Below are positions 33,386 to 40,686 of a stretch of DNA of 64,000 nt, piece after piece. Under the pieces are notes generated by a model. That model was not told where the DNA came from, made no database searches, and worked only from the letters and a program-made list of their open reading frames with translations. The position numbers and the translations under genes were made by a program. How positions within the stretch are numbered: position 1 is the stretch's first letter; each line of letters starts with the position of its first letter. Source of the stretch: Actinomadura alba (GTDB taxonomy: Bacteria > Actinomycetota > Actinomycetes > Streptosporangiales > Streptosporangiaceae); contig NZ_JABVEC010000032.1 in assembly GCF_014323705.1 (NCBI RefSeq), positions 17,521 to 81,520 on the forward strand, given 5' to 3'.

Positions 33386-33962
33386 CACGACGGATCCGTC
33401 CCTGGCTGTCAAGATCGTGGTCGCCGGAGGGTTCGGTGTCGGAAAGACGACGTTGGTGGGCTCGGTCAGCGAGATCCGCCCGTTGCGCACCGACGAGGAC
33501 CTCACCGAGAAGAGCGTGGGCATCGACGACCTGTCGCTGGTGCAGAGCAAGACCACCACGACGGTGGCCATGGACTTCGGCCGCATCACCCTTCGTACCG
33601 GCTTGGTCTTGTACCTCTTCGGCACCCCGGGTCAGGACCGATTCTGGTTCATGTGGGACGAGCTCTCGCAGGGGGCGCTCGGCGCGGTGGTGCTGGTCGA
33701 CACCCGGCGCCTCGCCGACTGCTTCGCGTCCGTGGACTACTTCGAACGGCGCAACGTCCCGTTCATCGTCGGGATCAACCGGTTCGACGCCGCCTCCGGG
33801 CACTCGACCGAAGCGGTCAGGGCCGCCCTGGACCTGGGCCCCGACGTACCGGTGATCACATGCGACGTACGGGACAGGGAGTCCGGCAAGCAGGTGCTCA
33901 TCACTCTCGTCGAGCACGTTCTCACCTCGATGTCCGGCCGCCGCGACACCGTGCCCGGCTGA
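33366..33962 (+). CDS. cvnD: Conservon 3 Ras-like GTPase CvnD
   Basis: A 198-residue GTPase: P-loop GGFGVGKTTL near residue 22, YLFGTPGQDRFWFMWDEL near 87, and NRFD as base-specificity motif. It has a shorter C-terminus than the paralogues and its stop lies in an 11-bp tandem duplication. It ends conservon 3; the sugar ABC operon begins 163 bp downstream. Confidence 0.92.
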   Translation: MDSGRSDTTDPSLAVKIVVAGGFGVGKTTLVGSVSEIRPLRTDEDLTEKSVGIDDLSLVQSKTTTTVAMDFGRITLRTGLVLYLFGTPGQDRFWFMWDELSQGALGAVVLVDTRRLADCFASVDYFERRNVPFIVGINRFDAASGHSTEAVRAALDLGPDVPVITCDVRDRESGKQVLITLVEHVLTSMSGRRDTVPG

Positions 33963-33974
33963 GGCCCGGCTGAG
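33953..33974. repeat. 11-bp tandem duplication at cvnD stop
   Basis: GCCCGGCTGAG is repeated exactly at 33953-33963 and 33964-33974, with the functional TGA in the first copy and a redundant TGA in the second. Confidence 0.8.
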
Positions 33975-34082
33975 CCCCCGCGGCCCCGTGGTCAGGTCGT
34001 CTTACACCGGGGCGCGGCTAGGTTTGTCCACGAAGAGATGAAAGTTTGAGAGATCTTAGAGAAAGGTCTTCTCAAGACGGTC

Positions 34083-34098
34083 AAAGGTCGGTACTTTC
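34083..34098. promoter_or_regulatory. Putative ROK operator, copy 3, before the sugar ABC operon
   Basis: AAAGGT-CGGT-ACTTTC has the same 6-4-6 dyad plan as the sites before the two ROK genes and ends 26 bases before the ABC ATPase start. The right halves plus flanks of copies 2 and 3 read CCTTCACGC and CTTTCACGC. The upstream region also holds GAAAGT and GAAAGGT half-sites (near 34039 and 34061). Confidence 0.6.
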
Positions 34099-34124
34099 AC
34101 GCCAGGCACCATGAAGGGAACGGC

Positions 34125-35648
34125 GTGAATGAAGATCCCCTGACCGGCAGACCGCTCCTTGTCATGAGCGGCATCGTCAAGGCGTTTCCGGGTGTGCGGG
34201 CCCTGGACGGCGTCGACCTGGAAGTGACCGCCGGTGAGGTGCACTGCCTGCTCGGCCAGAACGGTGCCGGCAAGTCGACCTTGATCAAGGTCCTGTCGGG
34301 GGCGCATCAGCCGGACGACGGGGAGGTGCGGCTCGACGGCGAGACCGTACGGCTGGCCAACCCGACCGCGGCGATGCGCCAGGGGATCGCCACCATCTAC
34401 CAGGAGCTGGATCTGGTCGACGGCCTGACGGTCGCCGACAACATCTTCCTCGGGCACGAGCACGCGACCTACGGCTTCAGCCGCAGGTCCGAGATGAACC
34501 GGGCGGCCAGGGAACTGCTCGGCCGGCTCGGTCACCCCGAGATCTCGCCGACGGTAGAGGTCGGGCGGTTGCCGGCCGCCCGCAAGCAGGTCGTCAGCAT
34601 GGCGCGGGCGCTGTCCCACGAGGCTCGGCTGATCGTGATGGACGAGCCGTCGGCGGCCCTCGCCCACGACGAGGTGGACAACCTCTTCAGGATCATCCGT
34701 GAGCTGGCCTCGGCCGGGGTCGGCGTCATCTACATCTCGCACCGGCTCGCCGAGATCCGCGAGATCGGCGACCGGGTCACCGTGCTCAAGGACGGCCGTA
34801 CGGTGGCGGTCGGCCTGCCGGCCAAGGACACGCCCACCGCCAAGATCGTGTCACTGATGACCGGGCGGACGGTCGAGTACGTGTTCCCCGATCGTCCCGA
34901 GGCCCGGGCCGACCGGCCGGAGGTGCTGCGGGTCGAGGGACTCACCCTGCCCGGAGCGTTCGAGGACGTCAGCTTCAGCGTGCGGGCCGGCGAGATCGTC
35001 GGGCTGGCGGGGCTGGTCGGCTCCGGCCGCTCCGAGATCCTGGAGACCATCTACGGGGCGCGCAAGCCGTCCACCGGCCGGGTCCTGCTCGACGGCCGAC
35101 CCGTGCGACCGGGCAGCACCAGCGCCGCCGTACGGCGTGGCATGGGCCTGGCCCCGGAGGAGCGCAAAAGCCAGGCGCTGCTGCTGAACGACAGCGTGGC
35201 CGGCAACATCAGCCTGGCCGGAATGAGCCGGTACGCGTCCTTCGGCTGGATGGACCGGAGCCGGGAGCTGGCCGAGGCGCAGGAGCAGGTCAAGGCCCTC
35301 GACATCCGGCCGCCCGATCCGCGGCGCCCGGTCAAGACGCTCTCCGGAGGCAACCAGCAGAAGGCGGTGCTCGCCCGCTGGCTGGTCAACGGACGCAAGC
35401 TGCTGCTCCTCGACGAGCCCACCCGCGGTGTGGACGTCGGGGCCCGCGTCGAGTTGTACGCGGTGATCCGCCGGCTCGCCGACGAGGGCATCGCGGTGCT
35501 GCTCGTGTCGAGCGAAGTACCCGAGGTACTCGGGCTCGCCGACCGTGTCCTCGTGGTCCGCGAGGGCCACCTCATCCACGAGGCGCCCGCTCCCGAACTG
35601 GACGAGAGCGACGTACTCCACATGATCATGGAAGGGAGCCCGCGTTGA
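34125..35648 (+). CDS. Sugar ABC transporter, double ATP-binding subunit (RbsA/XylG type)
   Basis: A 507-residue protein with two ABC ATPase domains, as in RbsA, MglA and XylG. The first (residues 10-245) has GQNGAGKST, a signature block around PAARKQVVSMARALS and LIVMDEPSAAL. The second (255-500) has a degenerate Walker A (GLVGSGRSE), signature LSGGNQQKAVLARWL and LLLLDEPTRGVD. The degenerate second P-loop is normal for this family. The GTG at 34125 follows GGGAAC. It is the first gene of an importer operon (ATPase, permease, binding protein) and is preceded by a candidate ROK operator. Confidence 0.93.
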   Translation: MNEDPLTGRPLLVMSGIVKAFPGVRALDGVDLEVTAGEVHCLLGQNGAGKSTLIKVLSGAHQPDDGEVRLDGETVRLANPTAAMRQGIATIYQELDLVDGLTVADNIFLGHEHATYGFSRRSEMNRAARELLGRLGHPEISPTVEVGRLPAARKQVVSMARALSHEARLIVMDEPSAALAHDEVDNLFRIIRELASAGVGVIYISHRLAEIREIGDRVTVLKDGRTVAVGLPAKDTPTAKIVSLMTGRTVEYVFPDRPEARADRPEVLRVEGLTLPGAFEDVSFSVRAGEIVGLAGLVGSGRSEILETIYGARKPSTGRVLLDGRPVRPGSTSAAVRRGMGLAPEERKSQALLLNDSVAGNISLAGMSRYASFGWMDRSRELAEAQEQVKALDIRPPDPRRPVKTLSGGNQQKAVLARWLVNGRKLLLLDEPTRGVDVGARVELYAVIRRLADEGIAVLLVSSEVPEVLGLADRVLVVREGHLIHEAPAPELDESDVLHMIMEGSPR

Positions 35649-36673
35649 CCTCTCCGGCCTCGAAGACCGAAGATTCCCCGTCCGCGCCCGGGTCCGCGGC
35701 GACAAAGCGACGGGAGAGCCTGCCGGTCTTCGCACGCGTGAGGGACGCCCGGCACCTCGGCCTGCTCTTGGCGCTGGCGCTGCTGGTGCTGATCGGCCTG
35801 GTGACCAAGCCGGAGAACTTCGCCACCTCCAGCAACCTCGTCGGCATCCTGGCGCTCGCCGCCACCATCGGCGTCATCACCGTGGGCATGACCTTCGTGA
35901 TCACCGGTGGCGGCATCGACCTCTCGGTCGGCGCGTCGATGGCGCTGGCCTCGGTATGGGCCACCACGCTGGACACCCAGGCGCTCGGCCCGGTCGCCAT
36001 GGTGGCGTGCGCGATCCTGGTCGGCGCAGGGGTCGGTTTCGTGAACGGCGCCCTGATCTCCTACGGCCGGATCGTGCCGTTCATCGCCACGCTCGCGATG
36101 CTCGTGGCGGCGCGGGGCCTCGCCCAGCGCATGTCCGACCGCAAGACCCAGCTCATCAGGCCGGAGAACAACGAGATCGAGGCGCTGTCCACGACCCGGG
36201 TCCTCGGCCTGCCGCTCGTGGTGTTCATCTTCGCCGCGGTGGCTGTGGTCGGCTGGCTTCTGCTCAACCGCACGACGTTCGGCCGCCGTACGTTCGCGGT
36301 CGGCGGCAACCCTGAGGCGGCACGGCTGGCCGGCATCGACGTCCGGCGGCACACACTGCTCCTGTACACGCTCTCGGGGGTGTGCTGTGGCATCGCCGCC
36401 ATCATCATCATGGCGCGGACGACGACGGGCTCCAGTACCCACGGCGACCTCTACGAACTCGACGCGATCGCCGCGGTGATCATCGGTGGCACGCTGCTGA
36501 CCGGTGGCCGCGGCACCCTCTTCGGGTCGATCCTCGGTGTCCTCATCTTCACGGTCATCACCAACCTGTTCATCCTGAACGGTCTGGAGACCAGCGACCA
36601 GCTCATCGCCAAGGGAGTGATCATCGTCATCGCCGTGCTCCTGCAGCGGCGCAATCTCGAATCGTCCACCTAG
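35645..36673 (+). CDS. Sugar ABC transporter permease (RbsC type)
   Basis: A 342-residue inner-membrane permease of the RbsC/XylH family with about ten hydrophobic segments. ITGGGIDLSVGA near residue 85 and the cytoplasmic EAA-like loop GRRTFAVGGNPEAARLAGIDV near 215 are the family hallmarks. It begins with TTG overlapping the ATPase stop (TTGA), with GAAGGGAG upstream. A homodimer would pair with the single double-domain ATPase. Confidence 0.93.
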   Translation: MTSPASKTEDSPSAPGSAATKRRESLPVFARVRDARHLGLLLALALLVLIGLVTKPENFATSSNLVGILALAATIGVITVGMTFVITGGGIDLSVGASMALASVWATTLDTQALGPVAMVACAILVGAGVGFVNGALISYGRIVPFIATLAMLVAARGLAQRMSDRKTQLIRPENNEIEALSTTRVLGLPLVVFIFAAVAVVGWLLLNRTTFGRRTFAVGGNPEAARLAGIDVRRHTLLLYTLSGVCCGIAAIIIMARTTTGSSTHGDLYELDAIAAVIIGGTLLTGGRGTLFGSILGVLIFTVITNLFILNGLETSDQLIAKGVIIVIAVLLQRRNLESST

Positions 36674-36810
36674 CACCTTCAATCCCCGCGACTCCCGCCC
36701 CCGCCGGGATCCACATAGGACCAGCTCGCAGGGCCAGAGGAGCGGCGCCCGACGCGCCGGTCCCCGGGCCGATGCGTCCCACCCCGAACCTTCCTCTCAA
36801 GGAGTACGAC

Positions 36811-37860
36811 ATGACACAGAGCCTCAACCGCCGGGGCCTGCTCATCGGCGGAGCGGTGGTCGGCGCCGGCGCGCTCGCCGCGGCGTGCACGGGCAACGAC
36901 CCCGAGGAGAGCACCCCCTCGCAGCAGTCGGTCGCCGCCGGCGGTGACAACGACAAGGCGGGCAAGCAGGTCACCATCGGCTTCTCCGCCCCCGCCGCCG
37001 ACCACGGCTGGATCGCGGCCATCGCGAAGAACGCCGCGGCGCAGGCCAAGCAGTACTCCGACGTGACGTTCCGCGCGGTCGAGCCGACCAACGACATCAA
37101 CCAGCAGATCGCGGCCGTGGACTCGCTGATCTCGGCGAAGGTCGGCGCTCTGGTCCTGCTGCCGAACGACGGCGAACAGCTCAACCAGGTCGCCCGCAAG
37201 GCCATGGACGCGGGCATTCCGGTGGTGAACCTGGACCGGGTCTTCCCCGACAAGCTGTCGTACCGCACGTGGGTCGGGGGCGACAACTACGGCCTGGGCG
37301 TCGCCGCGGGCGACTACATCGGCACCAAGCTCAAGAGCAAGGGTGTGTCCAACCCGGTCATCGTGGAGATCCAGGGGATCGCCACGCTGCCGCTCACCCA
37401 GGACCGCAGCAAGGGCTTCGCCGACGCGCTCAAGACCTACGGCTTCAGCGTGACCGCCAAGCAGGACGCCAAGTTCACCGTCGAGACCGGTAACCAGGTG
37501 GCCAGCAACCTGCTCCAGGCGCACAAGAAGATCGACGCACTCTGGAACCACGACGACGACCAGGGCGTCGGCGTGCTCGCCGCGATCAAGCAGGCCAACC
37601 GCAAGGAGTTCTTCATGGTCGGAGGCGCCGGATCGGCCAACGCCATGCGGGAGATCAAGGCCGGCGGCCTGCTCGAGGCGACCGTGACCTACAGCCCGAC
37701 GATGGCCTCGTCGGCCATCAAGCTCGCCCGGCTCATCGCCCAGGGCAAGGGCATGACCGACCTGGTCGAGCGGCAGGTGCCGCAGTCGATCACCCTGGCA
37801 TCCGAGACGGTGACCAAGGAGAACGTCGACCAGTACATGCCACTGGGCTTCGAGTCCTGA
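36811..37860 (+). CDS. Sugar ABC transporter substrate-binding lipoprotein (RbsB type)
   Basis: A 349-residue periplasmic-type binding protein. NRRGLL followed by a hydrophobic stretch and LAAACTG gives a twin-arginine-like lipoprotein signal with the lipid Cys near residue 22. The mature part shows family blocks FSAPAADHGWIAAIAKNAA, LVLLPNDGEQLN, GIPVVNLDRVF and WNHDDDQGVGV. AAGGAG lies seven bases before the ATG at 36811; the longer frame from 36382 overlaps the permease and is rejected. The ligand is probably a monosaccharide, glycoside or cyclitol, not identifiable from sequence alone. Confidence 0.92.
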   Translation: MTQSLNRRGLLIGGAVVGAGALAAACTGNDPEESTPSQQSVAAGGDNDKAGKQVTIGFSAPAADHGWIAAIAKNAAAQAKQYSDVTFRAVEPTNDINQQIAAVDSLISAKVGALVLLPNDGEQLNQVARKAMDAGIPVVNLDRVFPDKLSYRTWVGGDNYGLGVAAGDYIGTKLKSKGVSNPVIVEIQGIATLPLTQDRSKGFADALKTYGFSVTAKQDAKFTVETGNQVASNLLQAHKKIDALWNHDDDQGVGVLAAIKQANRKEFFMVGGAGSANAMREIKAGGLLEATVTYSPTMASSAIKLARLIAQGKGMTDLVERQVPQSITLASETVTKENVDQYMPLGFES

Positions 37861-37883
37861 CCGCGAACGACAGGGGGAATTCC

Positions 37884-39080
37884 ATGCCTGACCACCAGAA
37901 GCCCGCGCTCGGAGTCGGCGTGGTGGGCTACGCCTTCATGGGGCGGGCTCACTCGCAGGCTTGGCGGAACGTCGGCGCTTTCTTCGATCTGCCGTACCGG
38001 CCGGTGATGGCCGCGCTCGTCGGCCGCAGCCGGCCAGCGGTGGACGAGGCCGCGGCCCGGATGGGCTGGGCGTCGGTGGAGACGGACTGGAAGGCCCTCC
38101 TGCGCCGCGACGACGTGCAGGTCATCGATGTGTGCACGCCAGGGGACTCCCACGCCGAGATCGCGGTCGCCGCGCTCGAGGCGGGCAAGCACGTGCTGTG
38201 CGAGAAGCCCCTGGCGAACACGGTGGCCGAGGCGGAGGCGATGGCCGCCGCCGCCGCACAGGCGCGCGAGCGCGGAGTGCGCTCGATGGTGGCCTTCAAC
38301 TACCGGCGGGTGCCCGCGGTCGCGCTCGCCCACCGGATGGTCGCCGAGGGCCGGCTCGGACAGATCCGGCACGTACGTGCGCAGTATCTGCAGGACTGGA
38401 TCGCCGACCCCGAGTTCCCGCTCGTATGGCGGCTCCAGCGGGACAAGGCGGGGTCCGGTGCGCTCGGGGACATCGGCGCGCACATCATCGACGTCGCGCA
38501 GTTCGTCACCGGCGACCGCCTCGTCGGGGTCTCGGCGCTCACCGAGACGTTCGTCAAGGAACGGCCGCTGGCCGAGGCCTCCGCCGGCCTGGCCGCCGGC
38601 GGCTCGGCCACCGCGCGCGGCGAGGTGAGCGTGGACGACGCCGCGCTGTTCATCGGCCGTCTCGACGGCGGCGGGCTCGCGTCCTTCGAGGCCACCCGGT
38701 TCGCCACCGGGCGCAAGAACTCCCTGCGCCTGGAGGTCAACGGCTCGGCGGGCAGCCTGGCCTTCGACTTCGAGGCGATGAACGAACTCTGGTTCCACGA
38801 CAACACGGTGGACCCGGACACCGCCGGCTTCCGCCGGATCCTCGTCACCGAGCCGACCCATCCGTACGCGGGGGCGTGGTGGCCGCCCGGCCACGCGCTC
38901 GGTTACGAGCACGCCTTCACCCACGAGGTCGCCGACTTCACGACCGCCATCGCCGACGGTACCGACCCCGCACCGTCGTTCGCCGACGGGCTACAGGTCC
39001 AGCGGGTCCTCGCGGCGGTCGAGGAGAGCGCCGCGGGCGGCAGCGGCTGGACGGCGATCCAGACCACGGAGGCCGTCTGA
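37884..39080 (+). CDS. Gfo/Idh/MocA family oxidoreductase
   Basis: A 398-residue NAD(P)-dependent sugar dehydrogenase. The N-terminal Rossmann fold reads GVGVVGYAFMGRAHSQAW, followed by VCTPGDSHAEIAVAAL and the conserved CEKPLANT near residue 110. GSGALGDIGAHIIDVAQFVTG near 190 provides the catalytic Asp and His. CAGGGGG lies a few bases before the ATG. It follows the importer in the same direction after 23 bp. With TIM-barrel partners at 43331 and 14027 it would oxidise or isomerise the imported sugar, most likely at C3. Confidence 0.92.
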   Translation: MPDHQKPALGVGVVGYAFMGRAHSQAWRNVGAFFDLPYRPVMAALVGRSRPAVDEAAARMGWASVETDWKALLRRDDVQVIDVCTPGDSHAEIAVAALEAGKHVLCEKPLANTVAEAEAMAAAAAQARERGVRSMVAFNYRRVPAVALAHRMVAEGRLGQIRHVRAQYLQDWIADPEFPLVWRLQRDKAGSGALGDIGAHIIDVAQFVTGDRLVGVSALTETFVKERPLAEASAGLAAGGSATARGEVSVDDAALFIGRLDGGGLASFEATRFATGRKNSLRLEVNGSAGSLAFDFEAMNELWFHDNTVDPDTAGFRRILVTEPTHPYAGAWWPPGHALGYEHAFTHEVADFTTAIADGTDPAPSFADGLQVQRVLAAVEESAAGGSGWTAIQTTEAV

Positions 39081-39151
39081 CCGCACCCGCCTGACCATAT
39101 GCCTGCTCACCCCACCCCCATCCTGATCACAGCCGACAGGAGGAGCAGCAG

Positions 39152-40501
39152 ATGTCCACGCGCCACAAGAACAGGCTGATCTCACTGGCCGCCGGAGCCG
39201 CGCTGGTCGCCACGCTCACCCCCGGAGCGGGCGTGGCGACCGCGGAGGCGGAGCCGCCCCGGGTCCTCGTCTTCGCCAAGACGGCCGGGTACCGGCACGC
39301 CTCGATCACGACCGGCGTCCAGGCGCTCGAGGAGCTCGGAGAAGGGGCCGGCCTGGCCGTCGACGCCACCGAGGACGCGGGCGCCTTCACCCCGGAGAAC
39401 CTGGGCCGGTACCGGGCCGTGGTGTTCCTCAGCACCACCGGTGACGTGCTCGACGCGGGCCAGCAAGCGGCGTTCGAGTCGTACATCTCCGCGGGCGGCG
39501 GCTACGCGGGCGTGCACGCCGCCTCCGACACCGAGTACGACTGGCCGTGGTACGGCGGGCTGGTCGGCGCGTACTTCAAGGGCCATCCCGCCATCCAGCC
39601 CGCGGTGGTCAGGGTGGCCGACCGGGCACACGCGTCGACGGCCCACCTCGGGCCGGAGTGGCCCCGCACCGACGAGTGGTACAACTACCGCACCAACCCG
39701 CGCGAGCGCGTGCACGTGCTGGCCGCGCTGGACGAGAGCACCTATTCCGGCGGCGACATGGGCGACCATCCGATCGCGTGGTGCCACGACTACGCCGGCG
39801 GCCGCTCGTGGTACACCGGCGGCGGCCATACCCATGAGTCCTACGCGGAACCGGCGTTCCGCGCCCACCTGCTCGGCGGGCTGCGCTACGCGGCCGGACT
39901 CGTCCAGGCCGACTGCCGGCCCGAGAGCGGCTACACGCCGCTGTTCGACGGGACCGGCACCGAGGGCTGGCGGCAGGCCGGGCCGGGCGGGTTCACGCTG
40001 GCCGACGGCACCCTCACCTCCTACGACGGACTCGGGATGCTGTGGTACGCCGCCAGGGAGTTCCGGTCCTACTCGCTCAAACTGGACTGGCGGGTCGCCG
40101 GTGACGACAACTCCGGGATCTTCATCGGCTTCCCGGCGAGCGACGACCCCTGGTCGGCGGTGAACAACGGTTACGAGGTGCAGATCGACGCCACGGACGC
40201 CCCGGACCGGACCACCGGTTCGGTCTACGGTTTCCAGGCCGCCGACATCGCGGCCAGGGACGCCGCACTCAACCCGCCGGGCGAATGGAACACCTTCGAG
40301 CTGAAGGTCCGCGGCGAACGGCTCAAGGTCTACCTCAACGGCGTAAAGATCAACGACTTCACGAACCGGGATCCGGCGCGCAGCCTGCTGCAAGGCCATG
40401 TCGGGATCCAGAACCACGGAACCGGCGACGACGTCTCCTTCCGCAACATCCGGATCAAGGAATCGCCGGCCCGGAAGAAGGATCTGGTGGCCCGGAAGTA
40501 G
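39152..40501 (+). CDS. Secreted ThuA-like protein fused to a DUF1080 domain
   Basis: A 449-residue exported protein with a Sec signal (residues 1-30, cleavage likely after ATAEA). Residues 36-250 form a ThuA domain (VLVFAKTAGYRHASI, GGGYAGVHAASDTEYDWPWYGGLVGAYFKGHP, HPIAWCHDYAGGRSWYTGGGH). Residues 260-440 match DUF1080, the 3-keto-disaccharide hydrolase-type jelly roll (YTPLFDGTGTEGW, DDNSGIFIGFP, PGEWNTFELKVRGERLKVYLNG). GGAGGAG precedes the ATG. ThuA proteins were first linked to trehalose and 3-keto-trehalose metabolism, so the fusion supports cleavage of 3-keto-glycosides outside the membrane. Confidence 0.9.
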   Translation: MSTRHKNRLISLAAGAALVATLTPGAGVATAEAEPPRVLVFAKTAGYRHASITTGVQALEELGEGAGLAVDATEDAGAFTPENLGRYRAVVFLSTTGDVLDAGQQAAFESYISAGGGYAGVHAASDTEYDWPWYGGLVGAYFKGHPAIQPAVVRVADRAHASTAHLGPEWPRTDEWYNYRTNPRERVHVLAALDESTYSGGDMGDHPIAWCHDYAGGRSWYTGGGHTHESYAEPAFRAHLLGGLRYAAGLVQADCRPESGYTPLFDGTGTEGWRQAGPGGFTLADGTLTSYDGLGMLWYAAREFRSYSLKLDWRVAGDDNSGIFIGFPASDDPWSAVNNGYEVQIDATDAPDRTTGSVYGFQAADIAARDAALNPPGEWNTFELKVRGERLKVYLNGVKINDFTNRDPARSLLQGHVGIQNHGTGDDVSFRNIRIKESPARKKDLVARK

Positions 40502-40546
40502 AAGCCGGTGCGGCGAGGCAGAGCCGTCGCACCTGAGCCCTGGTAC

Positions 40547-40588
40547 CGGAACGGAGCCCGAATCCCCGCCAGGTCGGGCCCCGTTCCG
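40547..40588 (+). terminator. Long hairpin after the ThuA-DUF1080 gene
   Basis: A 15-bp stem with one mismatch (from CGGAACGGAGCCCGA to TCGGGCCCCGTTCCG) and a 12-base loop lies 46 bases after the stop. It separates this gene from the sugar dehydrogenase gene and may terminate the ABC operon. Confidence 0.75.
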
Positions 40589-40686
40589 TCCGGTGACCAG
40601 GCACCGGGATCACCACCGAGAGGAGGACACGAACCGATTCAAGATGTTCAGTCCCTGCACCCCTGACGGTGAGGAGAACACCCCTC

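Noticed and set aside
25096..34000. The CbiX-like gene as a part of conservon signalling
   Set aside because: It lies on the opposite strand with its own hairpins downstream, and no conservon is known to me to include a chelatase-like component. Co-occurrence elsewhere would have to be shown first.
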